Shown one piece after another: positions 28,252-38,741 of a stretch of DNA of 64,000 nt (the first letter of the stretch is position 1; every line of letters begins with the position of its first letter). This DNA is from Achromobacter veterisilvae (lineage in GTDB: Bacteria; Pseudomonadota; Gammaproteobacteria; Burkholderiales; Burkholderiaceae_B), in contig NZ_UFQC01000023.1 in NCBI RefSeq assembly GCF_900496975.1, forward strand, positions 1-64,000, written 5' to 3'. The position numbers and the translations under genes were made by a program. The notes beneath the pieces are model-generated. The model was not told the origin of the DNA. It was given only the letters and a program-made list of their open reading frames with translations, and made no database searches.

Positions 28252-29133
28252 TCAGATCACTTTGGCATGCTGCAGCGCCGCGATGCGGGCCGGAATCGGC
28301 GGGTGCGACGCGAACATGGCGGCGATGCCGCCCTTGCCGGTGATGCCCGAGGCCTCGAAGGACCTGGGCAGTTCGCCGGGTTCCAGGCCGCCCAGGCGGG
28401 CCAGGGCGCGGATCATGGGTTCGCGGGCGCCCATCAGATGGGCCGAGCCGGCGTCGGCGCGGTATTCGCGCTGGCGCGAGAACCAGGCCACGATGATCGA
28501 GGCCAGGATGCCGAAAATGATCTCACAGACCAGTACCGTGACGTAGTAGCCCGGGCCGATGCCGCGTTCGTTCTTGAACACGACGCGGTCGATGAAGTAG
28601 CCGACCACGCGGGCCAGGAACACGACGAAGGTGTTCACGACACCCTGGATCAGGGTCAGCGTGATCATGTCGCCGTTGGCGATGTGGGCGACTTCGTGGG
28701 CCAGCACGGCGGCGACTTCCTCTTCGCTCATGCTTTCCAGCAGGCCGGTCGACACGGCGACCAGCGAGTCGTTCTTGAATGCGCCGGTGGCGAACGCGTT
28801 GGGCGCGCCTTCATAGATGGCGACTTCGGGGCGGCCGATGCCGGCGCGGTCGGCCAGTTGGTGCACGGTGTCGACCAGCCAGGCCTCGCGCTGGTTGCGG
28901 GGCGAGTTCGGGTCCAGCACCTGCGCGCCGGTGCTCCACTTGGCCATCGGCTTGCTGATCAGGAGCGAGATGATGGCGCCCGTGAAGCCGACGACCAGCG
29001 AGAAGATGAGCAGGGCGTTGAGGTTCAGGCCGTTGGCGGTGATGTAGCGGTCTACGCCCAGGATGCGCAGCGTGGCCGACAGCACGAGCATGACGGCCAG
29101 GTTGGTGATGACGAACAGGATGATGCGTTTCAT
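28252..29133 (-). CDS. htpX: membrane zinc protease HtpX
   Basis: 293 aa M48B protease for membrane protein quality control. Zinc motif HEVAH at residues 146-150; two N-terminal segments (about 4-25 and 38-60) and two more near 160-215. [14 protein letters not shown] precedes the active site as in other HtpX. The gene is followed on its 3' side by family A copy 2. Confidence 0.95.
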   Translation of the reverse strand: MKRIILFVITNLAVMLVLSATLRILGVDRYITANGLNLNALLIFSLVVGFTGAIISLLISKPMAKWSTGAQVLDPNSPRNQREAWLVDTVHQLADRAGIGRPEVAIYEGAPNAFATGAFKNDSLVAVSTGLLESMSEEEVAAVLAHEVAHIANGDMITLTLIQGVVNTFVVFLARVVGYFIDRVVFKNERGIGPGYYVTVLVCEIIFGILASIIVAWFSRQREYRADAGSAHLMGAREPMIRALARLGGLEPGELPRSFEASGITGKGGIAAMFASHPPIPARIAALQHAKVI

Positions 29134-29284
29134 GTTTTTTTGGTCCTCTGCGAGCGGGAATTGCCGGAATTCGACAAGGCGGCGGCCCGCCAGTTCCCCG
29201 AGCCGGCGGCACCGCTCCGGTGACGGAGAGTATAGTATCGCTTTCCCTTATTCCTCCTCACTCTTCCCTTAGCGCAGATCCCCC

Positions 29285-30139
29285 ATGCAGGCTCTCTGGA
29301 TGTTATTGGCGTCCGCCATGTTCGCCATTATGGGATCGTTCGTGAAGCTCGGTACCGAGCATGGCGCGTCGTTGCCGCAAGTGGTGCTTTTCCGCGGCCT
29401 GCCGTCGGTCATCCTGCTGCTGATCTGGGCCCGCGCCGGCCGCCAGTCCATCATCCCGACTAGCTGGAAGCTGCATCTGTGGCGCAATCTCTCCGGCGTT
29501 ACCTCGATGTGGCTGGGCTTTTTCGCGATTTCCCACCTGCCGCTGGCCACGGCCACCAGCCTGAACTACACGGCGCCGCTTTTCATCGCCTGTTGGATGC
29601 TGGGCTGGGGCGGCGCGCAGCGCGACCCCGTGCGCATCGCGGCGGTGGCGCTGGGGTTCCTCGGGGTGATCGCCGTGCTGCGCCCCAGCATCAACGAAGA
29701 CCAGTGGCTGGCCGCCTTGCTGGGCATGGCGGCCGGCGCCATGTCGGCCATCGCCATGATGCAGATCCGCCAGTTGGGCCGCATCGGCGAACCCGAATGG
29801 CGCACGGTGCTGTTCTTCTCCGTGGCCGTGTGCGTGTCCAGCATGGTCGGGCTGGCCTTCGAAGGCTGGGGCCGCGCCGACTGGACGGGCTACCTGTCGC
29901 TGGTGGGCGTGGGCGTGGCGGGCCTGTTCGGCCAACTGGCCATGACCCGGGCGTTCGGCGTGGGTTCGGCCCTGCTGACGGCGGCCCTGCAATACAGCAC
30001 CATCATTTTCGCGGCCCTGCTGGGCATGGGCCTGTGGGGCGACCATCTCGACGCCCTGGCCTGGGCAGGCATGGGCCTGATCATTTTCGCGGGCCTGCTG
30101 TCGGTATGGCGCACCATGCGCGACCCCAAGCCGGCCTGA
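29285..30139 (+). CDS. EamA/DMT-superfamily transporter
   Basis: 284 aa with about ten membrane segments and two EamA repeats (FAIMGSFVKLGTEHG near the start, then AGLFGQLAMTRAF in the second). Such proteins export metabolites or amino acids. The start lacks a clear ribosome site. It may be transcribed with the sulfurtransferase gene 37 bases downstream. Substrate unknown. Confidence 0.85.
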   Translation: MQALWMLLASAMFAIMGSFVKLGTEHGASLPQVVLFRGLPSVILLLIWARAGRQSIIPTSWKLHLWRNLSGVTSMWLGFFAISHLPLATATSLNYTAPLFIACWMLGWGGAQRDPVRIAAVALGFLGVIAVLRPSINEDQWLAALLGMAAGAMSAIAMMQIRQLGRIGEPEWRTVLFFSVAVCVSSMVGLAFEGWGRADWTGYLSLVGVGVAGLFGQLAMTRAFGVGSALLTAALQYSTIIFAALLGMGLWGDHLDALAWAGMGLIIFAGLLSVWRTMRDPKPA

Positions 30140-30176
30140 GCCGCGGCCGACCCTATCCCATACAGGAGCACACCGA

Positions 30177-31028
<852 letters not shown>

Positions 31029-31055
31029 TACCGGCAAACCCCGGGCAGGCCGCCC

Positions 31056-31625
31056 TTACCAGACGGCGGCCAGCCTGACCCGCGCCGAGACGCCTTCGGC
31101 GATTTCCAGGAAGTGGTCCAGCGACGGGGTCGCCAGCCCGGGCACCTTGGCCATGTCGTCCCAGCGCCTCAGGCGTATCGCGTCCGGCGCGCCCGGCACG
31201 CTCGCGAAATCCACCGCCTGGCCCGCATCGAAACCGCCCCCTTGCAGCGCCAGGCTGCGCTTCGAATCCTCCGAGAGCGACGCTTCATATTGCGGCTCCA
31301 TATAGCAGAGGTAGCGTTTGGCCTCCACGTGCAGCCGGATCGGGTCCAGCACCTCGGGGCCGAACAGGCCGCGCAGGAATGGCAGCACGAAGTACTGATG
31401 CTTGTCGTCGATGCCGCGCAGGGTCGGCGTGCCCGGCCGGTCGGCGATGAGGTGGCCGAGGTCGTGCAGCAGGCAGGCCGTGATCAGGTGGGGGCCGGCG
31501 CCGTTGCGTTCGGCGAGCGCCGCCGTCTGCAGCGCATGCCGCAGATGGCTGACGGATTCGCCATGATAGGAGCGGTGTCCGCGCTCCAGGAAAATCTGTT
31601 CGATATCTTGCAGGGTCAAGGCCAT
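31056..31625 (-). CDS. PhnZ-type HD-domain di-iron oxygenase of phosphonate breakdown
   Basis: 189 aa. All residues I recall as key in PhnZ have counterparts in the right order and near-constant offset: Tyr20 and Glu23 (gate), His30, His54-Asp55 (HD), His76, His99 and Asp156. PhnZ cleaves (R)-1-hydroxy-2-aminoethylphosphonate to glycine and phosphate; TmpB acts on the trimethylated analogue. The gene lies 54 bases after the phosphonate LysR gene, probably in one transcript. No PhnY/TmpA (Fe(II)/2-oxoglutarate hydroxylase) is present in the window. Confidence 0.83.
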   Translation of the reverse strand: MALTLQDIEQIFLERGHRSYHGESVSHLRHALQTAALAERNGAGPHLITACLLHDLGHLIADRPGTPTLRGIDDKHQYFVLPFLRGLFGPEVLDPIRLHVEAKRYLCYMEPQYEASLSEDSKRSLALQGGGFDAGQAVDFASVPGAPDAIRLRRWDDMAKVPGLATPSLDHFLEIAEGVSARVRLAAVW

Positions 31626-31679
31626 GGTCGTCTCCAGGGTGGCCGCAAAGCGGAGGTGGCGGGCGGGGGCCGGTGCCGG

Positions 31680-32543
31680 TCAGTTCGCGGCCGGCGCCAT
31701 CTCCAGAAAGCGCGCGATGAGCTGCACCGGTTGGCGCTCGCGCAGGCAATACAGGTATTCGTGCATCACGATGTCGGCGCCCTGGATGTCCAGGGCCGCC
31801 AGGTCGGGATGCGAGGGGATTTCGCGCGAGGGGATCAGGCTGATCCCCAGCCCGCACAGGATGGCTTGCCGGATCGATTCCCGGCTGCCGATCTCCAGCG
31901 TGCGGCGCACGGCGACGCCGGCCGCCCGCAGGGCGTCTTCCGTGAGCTGCCGCGTCATGGAACCGGGTTCGCGCAGGAGCAGGGCGTGTTCCGCCAGGTC
32001 GGCCAGGCGGACCTGGCCGCGGCGGGCCAGCGGGTGGTCGCGATGCGTCACCACGCGGATGGGATCGGCGGCGATCCTCCGCCGGTACAGGTGCCTGTCA
32101 TCCATCAGAAAGGATGAGGTGGCAATCTCGATGCGGTAATCGTGCAGCGCCTGCAGCATGCTCTGCGAATTGCCGATCGTGAGGGTCAGGTCGATGCCCG
32201 GGTAGCGCTGGTTGTAGCTGCGCACCGTGTCCATGATGTAGAAGGGGCCGGTGGCGCCGATGCGCAGATTGCCTTCGCGCAGATCGCTGGCGTCGCGCAG
32301 GCGGAAGTCGATCTCGGTTTCCTGCTGGACCAGCTTCTCCACCATGGGCATCAGGCTGTGGCCCGCGTCCGACAGGCGCATGCCGCGCCCTTGCCGATGG
32401 AACAGTTCTACCCCGTAGCGCGACTCCAACTGGCGCAATTGCCCCGTCACCGTGGGCTGGCTGACGCCCAACTGGGCGGCGGCCTTGGTGACGGTGCCGC
32501 AGCGGGCCACGGCGTAGAAGGATTTGAGTTCGGCAACAAGCAC
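31680..32543 (-). CDS. LysR-family regulator of aminoethylphosphonate breakdown
   Basis: 287 aa from a GTG at 32543 (starting LVAELKSFYAVARCGTV). The frame is open further upstream, but that would overlap the divergent transporter gene, and homologous HTH domains start here. HTH: AAQLGVSQPTVTGQLRQLES. It resembles the LysR subfamily found beside 2-aminoethylphosphonate genes. No clear ribosome site, so the start is only likely. It sits between the HD oxygenase and the divergent transporter operon. Confidence 0.82.
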   Translation of the reverse strand: MLVAELKSFYAVARCGTVTKAAAQLGVSQPTVTGQLRQLESRYGVELFHRQGRGMRLSDAGHSLMPMVEKLVQQETEIDFRLRDASDLREGNLRIGATGPFYIMDTVRSYNQRYPGIDLTLTIGNSQSMLQALHDYRIEIATSSFLMDDRHLYRRRIAADPIRVVTHRDHPLARRGQVRLADLAEHALLLREPGSMTRQLTEDALRAAGVAVRRTLEIGSRESIRQAILCGLGISLIPSREIPSHPDLAALDIQGADIVMHEYLYCLRERQPVQLIARFLEMAPAAN

Positions 32544-32691
32544 GGTGTTTGGGGGCGGTAAATGGACGCAATGCGCAAGACCGCCAGTACACCAAAATAA
32601 TTTGATGTTTTTATTACTGCATTTGCGCGAAGTGTCATAAACACTCAATACGCGCGTTCCATACTGCCTGCGTTCCCAAACCGGAGGCCCC
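32544..32691. promoter_or_regulatory. phosphonate island control region
   Basis: 148 bases between the divergent LysR and ABC genes, AT-rich in its centre (32590-32625). AGTGT (32631-32635) and ACACT (32641-32645) form an inverted repeat, and TTGCGC (32623-32628) is a possible -35. I see no strong -10. LysR binding is expected in this gap. Confidence 0.45.
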
Positions 32692-33765
32692 ATGGCCGCA
32701 CGCGATAACGCATTTCTCTCCGTCAGGCATCTTGTGAAGCGGTTCGGCAGCCACACCGCGCTGTCGGACGTCTCGCTCGACATCCGCGCCGGAGAGCTGG
32801 TGTGCCTGCTGGGGCCCTCGGGCTGCGGCAAGACCACCCTGCTGCGCGCGATCGCCGGCCTGGAGCGCCAGGACAGCGGCGCGATCGTACTGTCCGGCCG
32901 CGACATTTCGCACGCCGAGCCGCAAGCGCGCGACTACGGCATCCTGTTCCAGTCCTATGCCTTGTTCCCCAACCTGACCGTGGCCCAGAACGTGGCCTAC
33001 GGACTGAGCGGCAAGCGCGCCCACCGCAGCCACGTCGCCAGCCGCGTCGAGGAAATGCTGACGCTGGTGGGCCTGGCGGGCGCGGCCGGAAAATATCCGG
33101 GACAGATTTCGGGCGGACAGCAGCAGCGCGTGGCCCTGGCGCGCGCGCTGGCCCCGTCGCCGTCCCTGCTGCTGCTGGACGAGCCCATGTCCGCCCTGGA
33201 CGCCCGCGTGCGCGAACATCTGCGCATCGAACTGCGCGCCCTGCAAAAGCGCCTGTCGATCACCACGCTGATGGTCACCCACGACCAGGAAGAGGCCATG
33301 GTGATGGCCGACCGCATCGCCGTCATGAACGGCGGCGTCATCGAACAGTACGGCACCCCGAGAGAGCTTTACCGCCAGCCCGGCTCGGCCTTCATCGCCG
33401 ATTTCGTGGGCGAGGCCAACTGGCTGCCGTTCGAACGCGTGGACGCGCATCGCGCCCGCGTCGGCCGGCAGGAACTGGCCGTGGACGAGGCGCTGGACGC
33501 CGCCACGGGCAGGCTGTTCGTGCGGCCGGAAGCGGTGCGTGTGAGCACGGCGCGTCCGGACCTGCCCAACGCCATGCTGGCCGACGTGCTGGACGGCGTG
33601 TTCCTGGGCCGCGGCTACCGCCTGGCCCTGCGCCTGGAAGGCGTGCCCGGCGCGACGGTGCATTCCATCGTATCCCCTGAAATCGGAGACGCCCTGCTGG
33701 GCCCTCACGCTGCCAGCCGCTGCTGGGTGGAGCTGCCGCGCCATGCGCTACGCGCCTACGCTTGA
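32692..33765 (+). CDS. phnT: 2-aminoethylphosphonate ABC transporter, ATP-binding protein
   Basis: 357 aa. Walker A GPSGCGKTT, ABC signature SGGQQQRVALARAL, Walker B LLLLDEPMSALD and H-loop MVTHDQEEAM are complete. The C-terminal part (about 240-357) is the TOBE-type regulatory domain. It powers import of the ligand bound by the phnS-like protein. GGAGG lies just before ATG 32692. It overlaps the permease gene by 23 bases. Name by similarity to the PhnT of AEP transport and by neighbours. Confidence 0.87.
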   Translation: MAARDNAFLSVRHLVKRFGSHTALSDVSLDIRAGELVCLLGPSGCGKTTLLRAIAGLERQDSGAIVLSGRDISHAEPQARDYGILFQSYALFPNLTVAQNVAYGLSGKRAHRSHVASRVEEMLTLVGLAGAAGKYPGQISGGQQQRVALARALAPSPSLLLLDEPMSALDARVREHLRIELRALQKRLSITTLMVTHDQEEAMVMADRIAVMNGGVIEQYGTPRELYRQPGSAFIADFVGEANWLPFERVDAHRARVGRQELAVDEALDAATGRLFVRPEAVRVSTARPDLPNAMLADVLDGVFLGRGYRLALRLEGVPGATVHSIVSPEIGDALLGPHAASRCWVELPRHALRAYA

Positions 33766-35530
33766 TCCCGCCATGGTCCGCTCCTCCGATGCGCCCATGC
33801 CGGCCGCTCTCGTTGCCGCGCCCGCGCCGTCGCTGGGCCGGCGCCCCTTGCCCGCCTGGATCGGCGCCGCCGGCCTGGCGGCCGGGCAGGGCGCGCTGGC
33901 GCTGGGCCTGCTGCTGTTCCTGGCCCTGCCGCTGGCGGCGATCCTGATCAAGGCCGTGACCGACGGCAACGGCGATTGGGCCGGGCTGTCGGTGGTCGCC
34001 GGCATCATCGGCGGCGACGGTTTCCTGGCCATGGTCGCGCGCAGCCTGGCGGTGGGCGCCGTGACGACGCTGCTGGTCGTGCCCTGCGCCTACGGATTCG
34101 CCTATGGCCTGACGCGCACGCGCCTGCCGGGCAAGGGGCTGCTGCGCACCGTCGCCCTGCTGCCGCTGCTCGCCCCGTCGCTGCTGCCGGGCATCGCGCT
34201 GGTGTACCTGCTGGGCAACCAGGGCCTGCTCAAGGGGCTGACCGGCGGCGCCACCATCTACGGTTTCTGGGGCATCGTCGCGGGCGAGGCGTTCTACACC
34301 TTCCCGCACGCCCTCATGATCCTGCTGACCGGGCTGGCCCTGGCCGACGGCCGCCTCTACGACGCCGCGCGCGCCATGGGCGCGGGCCCGTGGCGCACCT
34401 TCATGACCGTGACCCTGCCGGGCACCCGCTACGCCGTGTTCTCCGCGTGCTGCGTGGTGTTCACGCTGACGGTGACGGACTTCGGCGTACCCAAGGTCGT
34501 CGGCGGCGACTACAACGTGCTGGCGATGGAGGCCTACAAGGCCGTGGTCGGGCAGCAGAATTTCCCCAAGGGCGCGGCTATCGGCATCCTGCTGCTCCTG
34601 CCCGCCCTCCTGACCTTCGCGCTGGACCGCCGGCTGCGCGCCCGCCAGGGCGCCCAACTGAGCGGCCGGGCCCAGCCCTACGCGGCGGGCTCCAACCGCC
34701 GCCGCGACGCCGCGTTCCTGGCGCTGGCGGGCGTGCTGGCCGCGTTCCTGCTGCTGATCATCGGCGTGGCGGTCTGGGCGTCGTTCGTGAAGATGTGGCC
34801 CTACAACCTGTCGATGTCGCTGCGTTCCTACGACTTCGACAACATGGACGGCGGCGGCTGGCTGGCCTGGCGCAACAGCCTGCAACTGGCGTTCTGCACG
34901 GCGCTGGCGGGCACGGCCGTGGTCTTCACCGGCGCCTGGATGATGGAGAAGGTGCCGGCCCGCGGCGCCATGGCGCAGGGCCTGCGCGGCCTGCTCGGCA
35001 TGCTGGCGCTGATGCCCATGGCCGTTCCGGGCCTGGTGCTGGGGCTGGGCTACATCTTCTTCTTCAACAGCCCGATGAATCCGCTGAACGTGCTGTACGG
35101 AACGATGCCGCTGCTGGTCCTGTGCACCGTCGTCCACTTCTACACCAGCGCGCACCTGACGGCCGCCACGGCGCTCAACGCGCTGGACCCCGAGTTCGAG
35201 GCCGCTTCCGCGTCGCTGAAGGTGCCGCGCCTGACCACGTTCCTGCGCGTGACCCTGCCGATGTGCCTGCCGGCCGCGCTGGACGTCGCCCGCTATCTGT
35301 TCGTTTCCGCCATGACGACGGTGTCCGCCGTGGTGTTCCTGTACAGCCCGTCCACGGTGCTGGCCGCGGTCGCGGTGCTGAACATGGACGACGCCGGCTT
35401 CATCGGCCCCGCCGCCGCCATGTGCACCGTGATCATGGCCAGTTCGGCCGCCGCGGCGCTGGCCCTGCACCTGGCAAGCCGCGCGCTGGTGGCGCGCAGC
35501 CAGGCCTGGCGCCGCCCCGCGGCCCATTGA
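33743..35530 (+). CDS. 2-aminoethylphosphonate ABC transporter, fused permease (PhnU+PhnV type)
   Basis: 595 aa with about twelve segments: two BPD-type permease domains in one chain. Each holds an EAA-type cytoplasmic loop (ARAMGAGPWRTFMTVTLPGT near 210; SASLKVPRLTTFLRVTLPM near 490). Most AEP systems have two separate permeases, but the second-type AEP cluster uses one fused protein as here. The start may be ATG 33773; 33743 has GGAG upstream. Confidence 0.85.
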   Translation: MRYAPTLDPAMVRSSDAPMPAALVAAPAPSLGRRPLPAWIGAAGLAAGQGALALGLLLFLALPLAAILIKAVTDGNGDWAGLSVVAGIIGGDGFLAMVARSLAVGAVTTLLVVPCAYGFAYGLTRTRLPGKGLLRTVALLPLLAPSLLPGIALVYLLGNQGLLKGLTGGATIYGFWGIVAGEAFYTFPHALMILLTGLALADGRLYDAARAMGAGPWRTFMTVTLPGTRYAVFSACCVVFTLTVTDFGVPKVVGGDYNVLAMEAYKAVVGQQNFPKGAAIGILLLLPALLTFALDRRLRARQGAQLSGRAQPYAAGSNRRRDAAFLALAGVLAAFLLLIIGVAVWASFVKMWPYNLSMSLRSYDFDNMDGGGWLAWRNSLQLAFCTALAGTAVVFTGAWMMEKVPARGAMAQGLRGLLGMLALMPMAVPGLVLGLGYIFFFNSPMNPLNVLYGTMPLLVLCTVVHFYTSAHLTAATALNALDPEFEAASASLKVPRLTTFLRVTLPMCLPAALDVARYLFVSAMTTVSAVVFLYSPSTVLAAVAVLNMDDAGFIGPAAAMCTVIMASSAAAALALHLASRALVARSQAWRRPAAH

Positions 35531-35558
35531 CCGACTATTTTCCTGAAGGATGACCCTC

Positions 35559-36380
35559 ATGACTGTTTCGCCTTTGCCCGTCCGCCTGGAAGCGGTGATC
35601 TTCGATTGGGCCGGAACGCTGGTCGATTTCGGTTCTTTCGCGCCCACTAAAGTGTTCGTCGACGCGTTCGCGCAGTTCGGCATGGACGTCTCGCTGGCGC
35701 AGGCCCGCGGCCCGATGGGCATGGGCAAGTGGGACCACATCCGCGCGCTGTGCAACGACATCGCCATCGCCAGCCAGTATCAGGCCCAGTTCGGCCGCCT
35801 GCCCACCGACGACGACGTGACCGCCATCTATGAGCGCTTCCTGCCGATGCAACTGGAGAAGGTCGCCCAGTATTCGGCGGCGATACCCGGCGCGGCCGAA
35901 CTGCTGCGCGCGCTGCGCCAGCGCGGCCTGAAGATCGGTTCGTGCTCGGGCTATCCCGACAGCGTCATGCGCCGCGTGGTCGAGCGCGCCGCCGCGGAGG
36001 GCCTGGAGCCCGACTGCATCGTGGCCAGCGACGACGTGCCGCGCGCCCGCCCCGCGCCCGCGATGGCCCTGAAGAACGTGGTGGAGCTGGGCCTGTCGGA
36101 CGTGGCCGCGTGCATCAAGGTCGACGACACCGCGCCGGGGATCGAGGAAGGGCGCCGCGCCGGCATGTGGACCGTGGGCCTGCTGCTCTCCGGCAACGCC
36201 GCCGGCCTGACGCTGGACGAATACCTGAGCCTGGACGACGCCGGCCGCCAGGAGGCGCGCGCCCGGGCCAGCGCCGAACTCTCGCCCGCCGCGCCGCATT
36301 ACCTGATCGACACCGTCGCCGACCTGCCCGCCGTGATCGCCGATATCGAATCCCGCTTGTCCGCGGGCCGGCGGCCCTAA
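35559..36380 (+). CDS. phnX: phosphonoacetaldehyde hydrolase (phosphonatase)
   Basis: 273 aa HAD-superfamily enzyme that splits phosphonoacetaldehyde to acetaldehyde and phosphate. Asp16 in FDWAGTLVD is the nucleophile, and Lys57 in MGMGKWDHI fits the Schiff-base Lys of the cap domain. [10 protein letters not shown] and [14 protein letters not shown] are further HAD motifs. ATG 35559 has AAGGA at good spacing; ATG 35550 is too close to it. Its usual partner PhnW (AEP transaminase) is absent here. Confidence 0.93.
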   Translation: MTVSPLPVRLEAVIFDWAGTLVDFGSFAPTKVFVDAFAQFGMDVSLAQARGPMGMGKWDHIRALCNDIAIASQYQAQFGRLPTDDDVTAIYERFLPMQLEKVAQYSAAIPGAAELLRALRQRGLKIGSCSGYPDSVMRRVVERAAAEGLEPDCIVASDDVPRARPAPAMALKNVVELGLSDVAACIKVDDTAPGIEEGRRAGMWTVGLLLSGNAAGLTLDEYLSLDDAGRQEARARASAELSPAAPHYLIDTVADLPAVIADIESRLSAGRRP

Positions 36381-36477
36381 CCGCTCACCGACCCTTTACG
36401 CGCCGCATACGGGACCGGTTCGCGCCGGCCCCGGGGGCCCTTTTCAGCCTTTTTTCCGCTTATCCACGGAGTACTCC

Positions 36478-37500
36478 ATGAATCGCTACAAGCTGCTTGC
36501 ACTGGCCGCCGCCCTGACGGGCACGATGGGCGCCGCCTCCGCCGAGACCACCCTGACCGTGTACACGGCGCTCGAGGCCGACCAGATCAAGGCCTACCAG
36601 GCCGCGTTCGAGAAGGCCAATCCCGACATCAAGATCCAGTGGGTGCGCGACTCCACCGGCATCATCGCCGCCAAGCTGCTGGCCGAGAAGAGCAACCCCA
36701 AGGCCGACGTGATCTGGGGCCTGGCCGGCACGGCCCTGGGCCTGATGGACAAGGAAGGCATGCTGCAGCCCTATGCCCCCAAGGGCCTGGACCAGATCGC
36801 CGCCAACATGCGCGACGCCAAGGCCGAGCCGTCGTGGGTCGGCATGGACGGCTACGCCGCCGCCATCTGCTTCAACACCATCGAAGCCGAAAAGCAGAAG
36901 CTGCCCAAGCCCGCCTCGTGGCAGGACCTGACCAAGCCGGTGTACGCCGGCAAGATCGTCATGCCGAACCCGGCGTCCTCGGGCACGGGCTTTCTGGACG
37001 TGAGCGCCTGGCTGCAGATCTTCGGCGAAGAAAAGGGCTGGGCCTACATGGACGCCCTGCACAAGAACATCGGCTCGTACACGCACTCGGGTTCCAAGCC
37101 CTGCAACATGGCCGCCGCCGGCGAGTTCCCGATCGGCGTGTCGTTCGACTATCGCGCCGCGAAGCTGAAGGCCGACGGCGCGCCGGTCGAGGCCGTGTTC
37201 CCGTCGGAAGGCCTGGGCTGGGAAGTCGAAGCCACCGCCATCGTGAAGGGCACCAAGAACCTGGAAGCGGCCCGCAAACTGGCCGACTTCTCGGCCAGCC
37301 GCGAGGCCAACGAACTGTACAAGGCCAACTTCGCGGTGCTGGCGATCCCGTCGGTGGCGACGGTCAATCCCAACCTGCCGGCCGACTTGACCACGCGCAT
37401 GATCAAGAACGACTTCGTGTGGGCCGCCACGAACCGCGAACGCATCATCGCCGAATGGACCAAGCGTTACGACGGCAAGTCCGAGCCGAAGAAGAAGTAA
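36478..37500 (+). CDS. phnS: 2-aminoethylphosphonate ABC transporter, periplasmic binding protein
   Basis: 340 aa. Signal peptide about 1-22 (ending GAASA before ETTLTVYTALEADQ). The ABC substrate-binding fold resembles ferric iron/AEP binders (VYTALEADQIKAYQAAFEKA, DVIWGLAGTALGLM). GGAGTACTCC precedes ATG 36478. It lies inside the phn operon between phnX and the flavoprotein gene. AEP or an N-methyl derivative is the expected ligand. Confidence 0.87.
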   Translation: MNRYKLLALAAALTGTMGAASAETTLTVYTALEADQIKAYQAAFEKANPDIKIQWVRDSTGIIAAKLLAEKSNPKADVIWGLAGTALGLMDKEGMLQPYAPKGLDQIAANMRDAKAEPSWVGMDGYAAAICFNTIEAEKQKLPKPASWQDLTKPVYAGKIVMPNPASSGTGFLDVSAWLQIFGEEKGWAYMDALHKNIGSYTHSGSKPCNMAAAGEFPIGVSFDYRAAKLKADGAPVEAVFPSEGLGWEVEATAIVKGTKNLEAARKLADFSASREANELYKANFAVLAIPSVATVNPNLPADLTTRMIKNDFVWAATNRERIIAEWTKRYDGKSEPKKK

Positions 37501-37529
37501 GCCGCAATCCCTCGAGCAATATTCCAGAG

Positions 37530-38660
37530 ATGAAGAACTTCGACGTAGTCGTAGTGGGCGCGGGCATGCTGGGCATCGCGCACGCCTGGGCGGCCGCCAA
37601 GCGCGGCCTGTCCGTGGCCGTGATCGAGCGCAGCCGCCAGGCGCATGGCGCCACGATCCGCAATTTCGGCCAGGTCATCGTCACGGGCCAGGCGCCCGGC
37701 ACGATGCTGTCGCACGCCCGGCAGGCCCGCGAACTGTGGCTGGATCTGGCGGGCAAGGCGGGCTTCCACGTGCGGGCCAACGGCGCCCTGGTGCTGGCGC
37801 GCAATGCCGACGAGGCGGACGTGCTGCAGGAGTTCGCCGACACGCGCATGCGGCAGGAAGGCTATCGCGCCGACCTGCTGTCGGGCCGCGACGTGGCCGG
37901 CCTGTATGGCGGCCGGCTGGCGCACCACTGCGCGGCCCTGCAGGGGCATGACGACCTGCAGATCTATTCGCGCGAGGCGCTGCCGGCCATCACGCGCTAC
38001 CTGGCCGGGTCGCTGGGCGTCGCCTTCGTCACCGGCACGCTGGCGCGCGCCGTGGAAGGCGGGCTGGTGTGCACCTCGGCCGGCGAATTCAAGGGCGAGC
38101 ATGTGTTCGTCTGCCCGGGCCACGATTACCTGACCCTGCTGCCCGAACGGTTCGCGCCGCTGAACCTGGAGGTCACGCGCCTGCAGATGCTGCGCGCCGC
38201 GTTCGAGACGGCCCCCATCGCATTGGACCGTCCTCTGCTCACGGGCCTGTCCTGCGTGCACTACGGCGCGTTCTCGGACCTGCCTTCGGCGCTGGCGCTG
38301 CGCGGCACGATCCAGGCGCGCGAGCCGATGCTGCTGGAAAACGGCATCCACCTGCTGGTCAGCCCCACGCCCTACGGCGAACTGATCATCGGCGATTCGC
38401 ACCGCTACGGCCAGGACGCGCCGCCGTTCAACGACGAAGCCGTCGACGACGCGATGCTGGATCTGGCCTCGCAGGCCCTGGGGGCGCGCCTGCGCGTGCT
38501 GGAGCGCTGGCAGGGCGTCTACGGCGCGCGCGGACCGGCGCCGTTCTCGGTGATGCCGGTGGACCCGGCCACGACGGTGGCGGTCATGCATTCGGGGGTG
38601 GGCATGACGGTGGGGCTGGCCATCGGCGAGCGCACCGTGGCCGGGGTGCTGGGCCGCTGA
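37530..38660 (+). CDS. FAD-dependent oxidoreductase of phosphonate clusters (TIGR03364-like)
   Basis: 376 aa amine-oxidase-type flavoprotein of the DAO superfamily. VVVVGAGMLGIAHAWAAAKRG is the FAD-binding motif; VIERSRQAHGATIRNFGQV follows. Related proteins beside phosphonate genes oxidise 2-aminoethylphosphonate or its N-methyl form to phosphonoacetaldehyde, as I recall from work on phosphonate breakdown factors. That activity would replace PhnW and feed PhnX. It ends the operon before a strong hairpin. Confidence 0.82.
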   Translation: MKNFDVVVVGAGMLGIAHAWAAAKRGLSVAVIERSRQAHGATIRNFGQVIVTGQAPGTMLSHARQARELWLDLAGKAGFHVRANGALVLARNADEADVLQEFADTRMRQEGYRADLLSGRDVAGLYGGRLAHHCAALQGHDDLQIYSREALPAITRYLAGSLGVAFVTGTLARAVEGGLVCTSAGEFKGEHVFVCPGHDYLTLLPERFAPLNLEVTRLQMLRAAFETAPIALDRPLLTGLSCVHYGAFSDLPSALALRGTIQAREPMLLENGIHLLVSPTPYGELIIGDSHRYGQDAPPFNDEAVDDAMLDLASQALGARLRVLERWQGVYGARGPAPFSVMPVDPATTVAVMHSGVGMTVGLAIGERTVAGVLGR

Positions 38661-38676
38661 CCACGGCAGGAAAAAG

Positions 38677-38706
38677 AAAGGCCTCGCGGATGAACGCGAG
38701 GCCTTT
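38677..38706. terminator. two-way terminator between the phn operon and the Rieske gene
   Basis: AAAGGCCTCGCG, loop GATGAA and CGCGAGGCCTTT form a perfect 12-bp stem. On the minus strand the stem is followed by TTTCTTTTT-like sequence, so it suits termination of the Rieske gene best; the T side on the plus strand is shorter. Confidence 0.85.
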
Positions 38707-38741
38707 CCGTCTGGAGGAAGCGGCGCCGAAGCCCAGGGGCT

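Noticed and set aside
32644-32906. Longer N-terminus for the phosphonate LysR protein
   Set aside because: The extra residues overlap the divergent phnT coding start antisense and are not typical of LysR; the HTH begins right after GTG 32543.
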